Source: Bacilli bacterium
Lineage (GTDB): Bacteria; Bacillota_I; Bacilli_A; RF39; UBA660
Direction of reading: 5' to 3'
Assembly (NCBI GenBank): GCA_017476705.1
Contig: JAFUZI010000015.1
Coordinates: 1-20,545, forward strand
Length of the DNA stretch: 20,545 nucleotides
Shown here: positions 7,873 to 16,254 of the stretch, piece after piece
Position numbering within the stretch: position 1 is the first letter of the stretch
Layout: the number at the start of each line of letters is the position of its first letter
Notes under the pieces: generated by a model
The model's input: the letters and a program-made list of their open reading frames with translations, nothing else
Database searches by the model: none
Told to the model about the DNA's origin: nothing
Made by a program: the position numbers and the translations under genes

Positions 7873-8220
7873 ATGCTTAATGTTTTAGTTAACTGTGGTG
7901 GAATTGATATTCCAAGTGTTATTCCTAACATGGTACATTATTTAGTACTTGGTATCCAAATCTTTATTCCAATCGTTTTAATCGTTCTTGGAATGCTTGA
8001 TATGGGTAAAGCTGTTATGAGTAATGACGAAAAAGTAATGAAAGAAAACCAAGGTAAATTAGTTAAAAGAATTATTTATGCAGTACTTGTTTTCTTAGTT
8101 GTTGCTTTAGTTAAAACAGTTATTGGAATGGTTGCTGGAATTGACAGTGAAGATAAAGTTGCTGACAAAGCTACAATTTCAACATGTATTAATTACTTTG
8201 TAAATGGTGTTGACCAATAA
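7873..8220 (+). CDS. VirB2/TrbC-like T4SS pilin-type subunit
   Basis: This 115-residue protein has two membrane helices (about 21-45 and 62-90) joined by a short charged cytoplasmic loop (MSNDEKVMKENQGKLVKR). Short outward-facing ends carry one Cys each (Cys8, Cys105) that could pair. This two-helix form is that of VirB2/TrbC-type subunits of T4SS. The same domain is found again at the C-terminus of the next gene. It has its own promoter, a very strong AGGAGG ribosome site (7860-7865) and a terminator right after, so it is probably made in excess, as a structural subunit would be. No cleavable signal peptide is evident, unlike classical VirB2. The family call rests on topology and neighbours. 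Confidence 0.72.
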   Translation: MLNVLVNCGGIDIPSVIPNMVHYLVLGIQIFIPIVLIVLGMLDMGKAVMSNDEKVMKENQGKLVKRIIYAVLVFLVVALVKTVIGMVAGIDSEDKVADKATISTCINYFVNGVDQ

Positions 8221-8224
8221 TAAT

Positions 8225-8263
8225 AAAAAACAATAATAATTATGTTTATTATTGTTTTTTTTT
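8225..8263 (+). terminator. Terminator after the VirB2-like gene
   Basis: CAATAATAA (8231-8239) pairs with TTATTATTG (8246-8254) around a 6-base loop. The flanking A6 (8225-8230) can extend the pairing with the nine-T run (8255-8263). It separates the monocistronic VirB2-like gene from the long downstream run and may also work in the reverse direction. Confidence 0.8.
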
Positions 8264-8264
8264 A

Positions 8265-8273
8265 TGCTATAAT
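8265..8273 (+). promoter_or_regulatory. Extended -10 promoter of the T4SS gene run
   Basis: TGCTATAAT gives a perfect -10 box (8268-8273) with the extended TG at 8265-8266. No good -35 is seen: the expected position falls on the 3' arm of the terminator hairpin (8245-8250, tttatt). Transcription should start about 25 bases before ATG 8305. This appears to be the only promoter for the roughly 12-kb gene run to 20313. Confidence 0.65.
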
Positions 8274-8304
8274 ATATGTGTGATAGTGTAGATGGAGTGA
8301 TAAT

Positions 8305-9411
8305 ATGAAAAATACTTTAAAATATATGCTAGTTACATCAATAATGATGTTTATTGGGATGACTTCTAGTATGGCAGAAGATCCTAAAATAACATGCCAT
8401 TACAATACAAAAGCTAGCGATGTAATAGTTGGCGTAGCAGGCTCTAAGGAATTTATTGTTTCTGTTTATAGTGAGACATCTGCAACTGCTAATTTAGGAA
8501 CATTAGATACAATAGATGATGGTGGAAATTATTATATTGGTTTTAATGGCGATTTTTTAAAACTTTTTGCTAAAGAGGCAACTAAGGGTGGGAGTGTGTC
8601 TTGCCCAACTATAAAATTGTCATCTCCAAACGGATCAAATGTTCAATTTAATATGTTAAATCAAGATACAACAGATCATATTGCAAGTAAAGAATATGAA
8701 GCTTCAAAAAGTGAGGTAGCATCTGGTACAAAGACTGAACCAAAAACTGAAGTATGTAATTTTACAACTGGTGAAATTAAAACTACATCTGCTTCGATAA
8801 CTGTTCGTTTTTATGTACAAGGCTCAAACAAGTATTGGGCTATTTGGAAAAATCAAGATAATCAAAGTACAAAAAAAATAAATGAGAAAAATTATAACGA
8901 AACAATAACAGATGGTGAATTTTTATATAGAGTATCTGATAAAGATTATGATAATTTCTGGACAGATGGTAAATGTGATGAACTTGGACATTATGTTCAA
9001 TATTCAGGCGGAGGAGCAGGTAATCTTTTCGTAATTCAAAGTGAAAAACCTTTAGATGGCCAAAATGGTGAGACACATGATCAACCTGAACCAGTGCCTG
9101 ATAAACCAAATGGTAAACCATTTAATGGTTGCTCAGATATGCCAGAGACAACAGCTTTAATTAGACAAGTATATAGTTTAATTAGATATTTAATTCCTAT
9201 ATTAATAATTATTCTAAGTTTAGTTGATTTTGCTAAAGTTGCTATGAATGGTGAAGATAAAGAATACAAAAGCTCATGGAATAAATTTATAAAAAGAATA
9301 ATTGTTGGAATGATAGTGTTGATTGTTCCAATGCTAGTTAGTGCGTTAATTAACTTAAGTGGTATTGCTAATTCTGAAGAAGCAAACAGTATGATTTGTG
9401 TTTTAAAATAA
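8305..9411 (+). CDS. Secreted ectodomain fused to a C-terminal VirB2-like two-helix domain
   Basis: This 368-residue protein has a signal peptide (residues 1-24, cleavage after SMA). An ectodomain of about 220 residues with four cysteines follows, then a Pro/Asp/Gly linker (about 245-273) and a C-terminal domain (276-368) with two membrane helices. The C-terminal domain aligns without gaps to the preceding VirB2-like protein (IPI..I.L...D..K..M....K and then K.IKRII), with about one third of 60 positions identical. It keeps the flanking cysteine pair (Cys276 and one near the end). I do not recognise the ectodomain. The architecture suggests a membrane-bound T4SS subunit displaying an outward domain, possibly a capped or adhesive variant of the pilin-like subunit (inference). 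Confidence 0.78.
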   Translation: MKNTLKYMLVTSIMMFIGMTSSMAEDPKITCHYNTKASDVIVGVAGSKEFIVSVYSETSATANLGTLDTIDDGGNYYIGFNGDFLKLFAKEATKGGSVSCPTIKLSSPNGSNVQFNMLNQDTTDHIASKEYEASKSEVASGTKTEPKTEVCNFTTGEIKTTSASITVRFYVQGSNKYWAIWKNQDNQSTKKINEKNYNETITDGEFLYRVSDKDYDNFWTDGKCDELGHYVQYSGGGAGNLFVIQSEKPLDGQNGETHDQPEPVPDKPNGKPFNGCSDMPETTALIRQVYSLIRYLIPILIIILSLVDFAKVAMNGEDKEYKSSWNKFIKRIIVGMIVLIVPMLVSALINLSGIANSEEANSMICVLK

Positions 9412-9429
9412 TGAGAGGAGGGGTAACTA

Positions 9430-11349
9430 ATGGAAGCAAGTTTTATATTAAACTCGTTTAGATCAATTATCTCTGTAATAGATAGAGCAGTTTATGGCTT
9501 AATAAGCTTCTTATATCAAATTCTTCAATTACTTGCTGAAAAACAAATTTTTTCAGGGGATGTAATTGATAGTTTCGCAACACGTGTTTATACATTATTA
9601 GGACTTATTATGGTTTTTAAAGTTACTTTTTCACTTATTAACTATGTAGTAAATCCAGATTTAATAACAGATAAAACACAAGGTGTTGGAAATATTGCTA
9701 AAAATATAGTAATTACGTTAGTACTTATAATAATTACTCCATATTTATTTGATTTTGGATATAGACTTCAAGGAGCTATATTAAAAGATAATATACTTCC
9801 AAGATTAATACTTGAGACAGATGATACTAATAGTACATCTCTTGAGGTAAAAATGGATCCTGTTGTATGTGATGGAAGAAGTACATATGTTGATAATTAT
9901 GGAGATTATATGGCAATGATGACACTTCGTCCATTTTATCAATTTGATAAAACAGTTCTTAATCGTAATAGAAATGATTATGTTGAGGATCAATATTGTA
10001 AGGCAAAAAATACAAACGATCTTTTAAAATCAGAAATATATAAGGCTGATGAAGGAATTTCAGATCAAAATAATGTTGGTAGTTATTTAATAGATTATTC
10101 GCTTATATTATCAACAGTAGCTGGTGTTATAGTTGCATTAATGCTTCTTACACTTTGCATGGATGTTGCTGTTCGTACAATTAAACTAGGTTTCTTAGAA
10201 ATAGTATCACCAATACCAATTATTTCATATATAGATCCTAAATCTGGAAAAGATGGAATATTTAAAAAATGGTATAAAGAAGTTTTTGGAACTTGGTTAG
10301 GTTTATTCGTGAAACTTGCAGCTATATATTTTGCAATTTATATAATTTCTTTAGTAGGTCAAGCAGATTTAAGCTCTGAAGAACATGGAATATGGATTAT
10401 GTTATTCTTAATTATTGGTGCTTTAATGTTTGCAAAACAATTTACTAAGTTAATTGAAGATATTTTTGGACTTAAAGTTGATGGATTAAGTCTTCATCCA
10501 ATTAAAAAAATACAAGATCAAGCATTATTTGGTAAGCAGTTGCTTGGTGCTGGAACAGCTGTTGGAGTAGGAGCACTTGGTGCAGTTGGTGCAGGAGCTG
10601 CTAATGTTGCCAATAATTTTAAACATAAAAAAGATGGTAAATTTACACTAGGAAATAATTTAAAGATGGCCGGTTCAGGATTAATATATGGTGCATACCA
10701 CGGAATTAAAAATGGATATAATACTGGAAAAGACGGCAAATTTAAACTTGGTCAAACAGCTATAAATTCAATTCAACAAGCAAGTGAGGATAGAAACTTA
10801 AATGAAGCTTTAATTGAGCAAGGTGTAAGTAAAGCACCATTTGCTAAACCAAGATTTATGGCTATTGATAAATTTACTGATGTAATTGGATATCAAGGAA
10901 AAGGCGGTACTACCGATGAGCTTAAAGAAAGATTAAAAGCTATAAATGCTCAAAAACTTGATATTGAAAATCAATATAAAGCTGCACAAGAAACATTATC
11001 TAGATATAAGGCTAATGCAAGTGATGTATTTAATAACGCAATTAATTCTCTTGGTATAGATCCATTTAAACGTGAATATGAGCTTGAAAATGGTCATACA
11101 AAAATTAATAGCAATGGTACTATTGCATTTAAACCACTTCAAACATTTGATCAATTTAAAGCATCTTCTGGTATAACTTTTAAAGCAGGTGAAGAAGAAC
11201 AATTTAAACGTGATTATGAAAAAATGTATAATGCTGAAATGTCTTATAGAGATGCATACAATAAGATGCTTGAGTTAAACAAGAAGGAAACAAAATTATC
11301 TGGAGAACAAGACAAATTTAAAAATGCCAAAAATGCGGCTAAAAAATAG
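9430..11349 (+). CDS. TrbL/VirB6-like polytopic T4SS membrane protein
   Basis: This 639-residue protein has about six membrane helices in the first 340 residues: about 22-40, 48-75, 87-110, 218-245, 284-310 and 318-337. An outside loop of about 100 residues with two cysteines lies between helices 3 and 4. A Gly/Ala-rich stretch (about 370-395) and a long hydrophilic cytoplasmic tail with predicted coiled coil follow. The tail carries KDGKFTLG and KDGKFKLG about 33 residues apart, a small internal repeat. The topology and the order before PrgI and VirB4 match TrbL/VirB6-type proteins of Gram-positive T4SS, which form the inner-membrane channel. The ribosome site GAGGAGGGG is strong. Confidence 0.83.
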   Translation: MEASFILNSFRSIISVIDRAVYGLISFLYQILQLLAEKQIFSGDVIDSFATRVYTLLGLIMVFKVTFSLINYVVNPDLITDKTQGVGNIAKNIVITLVLIIITPYLFDFGYRLQGAILKDNILPRLILETDDTNSTSLEVKMDPVVCDGRSTYVDNYGDYMAMMTLRPFYQFDKTVLNRNRNDYVEDQYCKAKNTNDLLKSEIYKADEGISDQNNVGSYLIDYSLILSTVAGVIVALMLLTLCMDVAVRTIKLGFLEIVSPIPIISYIDPKSGKDGIFKKWYKEVFGTWLGLFVKLAAIYFAIYIISLVGQADLSSEEHGIWIMLFLIIGALMFAKQFTKLIEDIFGLKVDGLSLHPIKKIQDQALFGKQLLGAGTAVGVGALGAVGAGAANVANNFKHKKDGKFTLGNNLKMAGSGLIYGAYHGIKNGYNTGKDGKFKLGQTAINSIQQASEDRNLNEALIEQGVSKAPFAKPRFMAIDKFTDVIGYQGKGGTTDELKERLKAINAQKLDIENQYKAAQETLSRYKANASDVFNNAINSLGIDPFKREYELENGHTKINSNGTIAFKPLQTFDQFKASSGITFKAGEEEQFKRDYEKMYNAEMSYRDAYNKMLELNKKETKLSGEQDKFKNAKNAAKK

Positions 11350-11369
11350 AATAAAAAGAGGGTGAAAAT

Positions 11370-11696
11370 ATGAATAATGATGTGTATTTGATACCAGCTA
11401 ATAGTAAAAAATCAATGATGATATTCGGAATGTTTTATCCATTTGATTTAATTCTTTTTGGAACTGGTCTATCAGTTACATTACTACTACTTATGATATT
11501 GCCACTTGATAGTTTAATAGTAAGTCTGATAGCTATTTCACCAGGATTAATTACAGGGCTTTTAGTATTCCCTTTACCAAATTATCATAATACCTTAACA
11601 GTATTAATTGATGTTATTGATTATTTTACTACTAGACAAAAATTCGTATGGAAAGGTTGGTGTGTGATGGATGAACTCAAAAAAAATAAAGAGTAA
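11370..11696 (+). CDS. PrgI/VirB3-like T4SS membrane protein
   Basis: This 108-residue protein has two close membrane helices (about 24-45 and 48-70), preceded by a short MFYPFDLILFG entry and followed by FPLPNYHN and then FVWKGWC. These are typical PrgI-family features. PrgI/VirB3 proteins sit in the inner membrane and work with VirB4, whose gene always lies nearby. Here the last 26 bases overlap the next gene in another frame, so translation is likely coupled. The ribosome site is GAGGGTG. Confidence 0.87.
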   Translation: MNNDVYLIPANSKKSMMIFGMFYPFDLILFGTGLSVTLLLLMILPLDSLIVSLIAISPGLITGLLVFPLPNYHNTLTVLIDVIDYFTTRQKFVWKGWCVMDELKKNKE

Positions 11697-12222
11697 ATAT
11701 ACTAATGATGAATTTGTTCCTATTAAGAATATTACTAATGGAATGATCATCTTAGACAATAATGATAAAGTAAGTGGAATTAAAATAATGCCAAGAAATA
11801 TTTTTATTGCTGATCAAGAAACTCAAAATGCTATAATCGCTAATTTAAGAAATGTTTATAATATGATTGATTATGAATTTTGGATTATAGCTGCTGATAG
11901 ACCAGTTGATATAAATGTGTTCTTATCTCAATTACAACTTTTATATAATTCAGTTCAAGATCAAGCTAGAAAAAAATTGATTTTGGAGGATATTAATAAA
12001 GCTAATATGTTTATGGATAATAATATTGTTGATACAGAATATTTTCTACTATTTAAAGAAAGAAATAATGATGTAGTTATGAAGAGAATTAGAAATTTAA
12101 TTAATGCATTTGCAAGTGCAGGATTAAATTCTCATCAAGTTACAAATGATGATTTAAGAATTATATTAGATAATTTCTTAAATGGTGGTCAAACTACAAC
12201 ATTTGGTACGGTGATTGGTTAA
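11671..12222 (+). CDS. VirB4 N-terminal-domain protein (TraC-like), separately encoded
   Basis: This 183-residue cytoplasmic protein contains no ATPase motif. The order of elements matches the N-terminal domain found in TraC/VirB4 ATPases, from my memory of the family: a GIKIMPRNIF strand, WIIAADRPVDINVFL, EYFLLFKERN, MKRIRNLINAFASAGL, then DLRIILDNFLNGG. In many systems this domain is joined to the ATPase. Here it ends in a TAA that overlaps the ATG of the VirB4 ATPase gene in another frame. It overlaps prgI by 26 bases at its start. Coupled translation should give equal amounts of both parts. Whether this is the normal state in this lineage or a recent split is not visible here. Confidence 0.72.
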   Translation: MNSKKIKSKYTNDEFVPIKNITNGMIILDNNDKVSGIKIMPRNIFIADQETQNAIIANLRNVYNMIDYEFWIIAADRPVDINVFLSQLQLLYNSVQDQARKKLILEDINKANMFMDNNIVDTEYFLLFKERNNDVVMKRIRNLINAFASAGLNSHQVTNDDLRIILDNFLNGGQTTTFGTVIG

Positions 12223-14006
12223 TGGATATAAAATCTCAAATAGCTCCTAAAGGACTAGAATTTAAATCATCTCACTTTGTTATAAGTGATAAGTATGCAA
12301 CAATATTAACTGCAATATCATATCCAAGATATATAGCACCAGGTTATCTATCTAGTTTAACTAGTATGTCTGGTATAAAAGTTGTAATAAAACATATTCC
12401 ACTACCATTTAGTGCTATTTCAAAAATGCTTAATAAAGAAATAGCAGATTTAAAATTACGTTATCAAGAAGAACGTGATAAAACAGCGCAAGAACGTATT
12501 AGACAAAATTATGAATCACTTGAACAATTCATACAACAACTTGCTATGTCACAATCAAAAATATATGACTTTCAAATGCATATCATGATAACTGCTAATA
12601 CTGAAGAGGAATTAAATCAAAAAAAATTCCAAGTTAAAAATTATTTAGATGCCATGGAAATAAGAGCAATTCCACTTAGATTTGAACAAGAAAAAGTATT
12701 AAAATCAATACTACCAATATATGAAAAACAAGATATAGAGGATAGAATTGGTACACCAATTCCTGCTCCTACAATAGCAGCTATGTATCCATTCATATTT
12801 GATAGTATTAAAGACCCAGGATTATCTACACTTTTAGGTGTTGATTTCTCAGGTGGTGTTATTCTATTTAATCAATTTTTATATCAAATTAAAAAAGAAC
12901 ATAATAGAAATAATGCTAATATGATTATTCTAGGTACATCTGGTAGTGGTAAATCAACAGCAGCTAAGATAATGCTTAGAACTCATATTAGAAATAATTG
13001 TCAACTTGTTTTAATTGATCCTGAAGGTGAATTAGAAGAGATGACAAACAGATATGGTGGAGATTTCATAGACCTTGGTAAAGGTGGAGAATTTGGTATG
13101 GTTAATCCACTTGAGGTTATAATTGATGCTGATGAAGAGGAAATTGAAAATGGACTTGGATACACTGTATTAACACGTACTTTACAAAGTGTTAAAGCAT
13201 TTATGAAATATTATGATCCATCTATAGAAGAAGATGTATTAAATATGTTTAGTGAAGTACTTCAAGAAACATATAGAAGATTTGGAATTGACTTTAACAC
13301 TGACTTTACAAAGTTTACATCTAAAGATTATCCAACATTTAAAGATGTTTATGCAACTATTAGAGGTCGTTTAACATCAATGACTGAAAGAACACAAGAG
13401 AGAGATGTAATGGAAAGACTTGAGTTGAAAGTTAGACCAATTGTAAAAGAGTTGAAATATTACTTTGATGGACATACTACAATATCTACATCTAGTAATT
13501 TTATAACATTTAATATTAGAGAATTAATGAACGCTGATGAAAACATTAGAAATGCATTATTCTTCAATATCTTAAAATATGCTTGGGGATTAACTCTTGA
13601 TAAGAGTGTAAATACAATCCTTCAAGTAGATGAAGCTCATGTATTATTATCTGGAAAGAATAGTTTAGGTGCTGATTTCTTAGCTCAAATTCAAAGACGT
13701 TCAAGAAAGTATAATACAGGTACTATTATCATTACTCAACAACCTAGTGATTTTTCAGATCCTGCTGTTATTACACAAGGTAAAGCAATATTCGATAATG
13801 CTTCTTATTACTTAGTAATGGGACTTAAAAAACAAGCAGTTGAAGATCTATCTAAATTAGTTGATTTAAATGATAATGAAAAAGAAAGTATTAAAGGATA
13901 CTCTCAAGGAGAAGCATTATTTATATGCGGTTCTAGAAGAATGCGTATAAATGTTATAGCGACAGAACAAGAACTAGATTCTTTTGGTAGCGGCGGAGGC
14001 TACTAG
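12222..14006 (+). CDS. virB4: VirB4/TraE-like T4SS ATPase
   Basis: This 594-residue ATPase energises T4SS assembly and substrate transfer. It opens with IAPKGLEFKSSHF, then ATILTAISYP, a coiled-coil stretch (about 75-115) and the sub-domain entering the motor. Walker A is GTSGSGKST (residues 238-246, Lys244), followed by VLIDPEGELEEM. Walker B is LQVDEAHVLL (Asp470, Glu471). The C-terminal ITQQPSDF motif and GEALFICG are also typical of VirB4. Its start codon overlaps the stop of the N-terminal-domain gene (TAATG). All ATPase motifs look intact. Confidence 0.93.
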   Translation: MDIKSQIAPKGLEFKSSHFVISDKYATILTAISYPRYIAPGYLSSLTSMSGIKVVIKHIPLPFSAISKMLNKEIADLKLRYQEERDKTAQERIRQNYESLEQFIQQLAMSQSKIYDFQMHIMITANTEEELNQKKFQVKNYLDAMEIRAIPLRFEQEKVLKSILPIYEKQDIEDRIGTPIPAPTIAAMYPFIFDSIKDPGLSTLLGVDFSGGVILFNQFLYQIKKEHNRNNANMIILGTSGSGKSTAAKIMLRTHIRNNCQLVLIDPEGELEEMTNRYGGDFIDLGKGGEFGMVNPLEVIIDADEEEIENGLGYTVLTRTLQSVKAFMKYYDPSIEEDVLNMFSEVLQETYRRFGIDFNTDFTKFTSKDYPTFKDVYATIRGRLTSMTERTQERDVMERLELKVRPIVKELKYYFDGHTTISTSSNFITFNIRELMNADENIRNALFFNILKYAWGLTLDKSVNTILQVDEAHVLLSGKNSLGADFLAQIQRRSRKYNTGTIIITQQPSDFSDPAVITQGKAIFDNASYYLVMGLKKQAVEDLSKLVDLNDNEKESIKGYSQGEALFICGSRRMRINVIATEQELDSFGSGGGY

Positions 14007-14027
14007 AATAGTTAGGTGGTGATACTT

Positions 14028-15578
14028 ATGGATGAAAATGATATTTTTGATGAAATAATTGACTTAGAGGATGAAGAAGAACCTGTTGAAGATGATTCAT
14101 CTTTATCAGATAATGAAGAATCCAAAGTATCACCAAAGCCTAACATTACTAAAAGAGGAAGTTTGGATAATATTAATTTATCAAGAAATTCACTATCTAA
14201 TAGTGATAAATCTACTCCTCAAAAACTTCAAAATTTAAATAATAATAGAAGTTTTCCACCTTTAGGTGGTTCTTCTTTTAGTAATCAAAATAACGAAGAT
14301 GGATTAAAAGAACAAATTCAAGATAAAGTTGGTGGAAAAGCATTATCGGCATTAACTGGTGGTGCGATAAATGGTAAAACAGCTGAAAATGTTTCTAAAT
14401 TTGTTCGAGAAAATGAAATATTTAGTAAAAATAATCCTTTAAAAAAATATAAGTGGTATATTTTTGGTGGAATTTTTGCATTTTTCTTTATTATATTTGC
14501 AACTATGCTTATTATTTCATCAAGTTCAGATACAAAAGAGTTAAATAAAAAAGCTGATAGTTATATTAATGAAGAATTGTCTGATGCTGAGATAATGACA
14601 CAACTTAAGTTTTATGGATATTGTAAGACAAATAGCGAATGTAAAAAAATGGGTATTTATAAATACTATCAAAAGTTACAAGAAATAAATAAAAATTATA
14701 GTGAAGAATGTGAAGACGAAGCAAAAATTGATGATGTATGTGGTATTGAAATTAATTCTGCACTTATATTAGAAACATTAAATTATTATCAAAATGAATT
14801 TGACTCATATAACTCACGTAATACAGGTGTTGATGATGAGAGTGCAAGTCTCCTAGGTTTTTTTGGAAGTATATTATCTAAGTGGAAAGAACAAAAAAGA
14901 GTAAATGAAATGCTTGATGATGCTGAAAAACTTGCTAAGGCACAAGTTGAATTTGTTGAAGAAACATGTAAGATGTCAGAATCATCCAAAACTAAAACGA
15001 CACTTAAATATCATCATATAAGCTTTGACAAGTATATCTCATATCTTGCTTATGGAGAAACTAGTACACATCCTAATTATAAAAATGAAGCTGTTAAAAT
15101 AGAAAATGAGATATGTGTAGGTCCAGTTGATGATTTCATTTCAACAAGTTATCAACAAAATAAAGAAGGATACCAGACTGATAGTAAAGGTAATATTACT
15201 TCAATTGCTGGTAGTGGCAAAGGCGTTGAAATCGTAAATTATGCACTTCAATTTGTTGGAAATCCATATGTTTGGGGTGGTAATAGCTTAACTAACGGAA
15301 CAGATTGCTCTGGTTTTACTCAAGGAGTTTATGGTCATTTTGGAATAACACTTCCAAGACATTCTAAACAGCAGTTAAATTCAGTTGGTGGTACAATTAT
15401 TAGTACAAGTTTAAATGATTTAGATAAAGCCAAAGCAGGTGATTTACTTGTATGGGATGGACACGTTGCCATTTATATGGGTAATAATAAAATGGTTCAT
15501 GCACAAAGTACTAAAACAGGTATTGTTATATCTAATGTTTCATCAGGACATCCTTTTTTAGGAATTGTTAGATTCTAG
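14028..15578 (+). CDS. VirB1-like membrane-anchored NlpC/P60 peptidoglycan hydrolase
   Basis: The start is taken at ATG 14028, with AGGTGGT at 14014-14020; a GTG at 14016 lies within that ribosome site. The 516-residue protein has an acidic, Ser/Asn-rich cytoplasmic N-terminus, one membrane helix (about 141-167) and an extracellular middle region with six or so cysteines. A C-terminal NlpC/P60 domain carries YVWGG, catalytic Cys427 in TDCSGF, His479 in DGHVAIYMG and the third polar residue His491. Such enzymes cut the stem peptide and open the wall for the T4SS channel, the VirB1 role in Gram-positive conjugation machines such as CwlT-type proteins. The middle region sits where CwlT has a lysozyme-like domain, but I see no convincing catalytic motif there. 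Confidence 0.88.
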   Translation: MDENDIFDEIIDLEDEEEPVEDDSSLSDNEESKVSPKPNITKRGSLDNINLSRNSLSNSDKSTPQKLQNLNNNRSFPPLGGSSFSNQNNEDGLKEQIQDKVGGKALSALTGGAINGKTAENVSKFVRENEIFSKNNPLKKYKWYIFGGIFAFFFIIFATMLIISSSSDTKELNKKADSYINEELSDAEIMTQLKFYGYCKTNSECKKMGIYKYYQKLQEINKNYSEECEDEAKIDDVCGIEINSALILETLNYYQNEFDSYNSRNTGVDDESASLLGFFGSILSKWKEQKRVNEMLDDAEKLAKAQVEFVEETCKMSESSKTKTTLKYHHISFDKYISYLAYGETSTHPNYKNEAVKIENEICVGPVDDFISTSYQQNKEGYQTDSKGNITSIAGSGKGVEIVNYALQFVGNPYVWGGNSLTNGTDCSGFTQGVYGHFGITLPRHSKQQLNSVGGTIISTSLNDLDKAKAGDLLVWDGHVAIYMGNNKMVHAQSTKTGIVISNVSSGHPFLGIVRF

Positions 15579-15586
15579 GTGATAAA

Positions 15587-16243
15587 ATGTTTGAAAAGTA
15601 TAAAAAGGAAATAATTATTATATTAATTATTGTTATAATTCCGCTAATTTTAATAGGACTTTATTCTGTTTTTAAAAATCCTGTTTCTAGTAAATCAACT
15701 AAAAATGGCGATATGCCATATATAAATGTTGGCGGAAAAGATACTAAAGCAATAAATGAATATATAGATAATATATATAAAACGTATGGTACTAATAAAT
15801 TAACAAAAATCAGTTATAAGACAAGTATTAATAATAATATTGTTTCTGTATTAATTGATATAAATCTATATAATGAAGATATAAAAGATTATACAAAAAA
15901 ATTTATAGGATTCAATGTAAAAAAAGATGGGACTTTTTTAGATAAAGAAGAGTTAGCTTCAATATATGGATATAGTTTAGTAGAAATTATTGATAGAGTG
16001 GAAAATAAATTAAAAGCTTTTTATGAAGATGAGACTATAAAAGGCTATATAGAAAAAGAAGAATGTGATTTTAATTGTTATTTATCTTATGCAAGAGGAA
16101 TTAATAATATATTAGATGAAATTTCATTGGTTATAGAAAATAATAAATTAGTAGTTTATATTAATTTAAGTAAAGATGATATAAATGGTGATAAAGCTTA
16201 TTTTGAATCTTTAGAAGAACCATATAAATTAATTTTAGAATAG
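15587..16243 (+). CDS. Membrane-anchored protein with DUF4163/DUF3298-like ectodomain
   Basis: This 218-residue protein has one N-terminal membrane helix (about 8-28, MFEKYKKEIIIILIIVIIPL) and an outward domain. The MPYINVGGKDTKAINEYID stretch, then ISYKTSINNNIVSVLIDI and the later DGTFLDKEELASIYG, follow the pattern of DUF4163/DUF3298 domains known from wall- and signal-related Firmicutes proteins such as RsiV. This is recalled rather than searched. Two cysteines (CDFNC) lie near residue 160. It falls inside the T4SS run with 8 bases to the upstream stop, so a structural or wall-binding role in the channel is plausible. The ribosome site AGGTGAT overlaps the upstream stop codon. Confidence 0.65.
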   Translation: MFEKYKKEIIIILIIVIIPLILIGLYSVFKNPVSSKSTKNGDMPYINVGGKDTKAINEYIDNIYKTYGTNKLTKISYKTSINNNIVSVLIDINLYNEDIKDYTKKFIGFNVKKDGTFLDKEELASIYGYSLVEIIDRVENKLKAFYEDETIKGYIEKEECDFNCYLSYARGINNILDEISLVIENNKLVVYINLSKDDINGDKAYFESLEEPYKLILE

Positions 16244-16254
16244 TAGGTGATGTT

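Noticed and set aside
8840..9121. Reverse-strand, His/Leu/Tyr-rich open frame of 93 codons
   Set aside because: It is antisense to the ectodomain gene; the composition comes from the complementary codons, and no start signals are seen.
14016..14027. GTG start for the NlpC/P60 gene
   Set aside because: The GTG lies within the Shine-Dalgarno AGGTGGT that serves ATG 14028.
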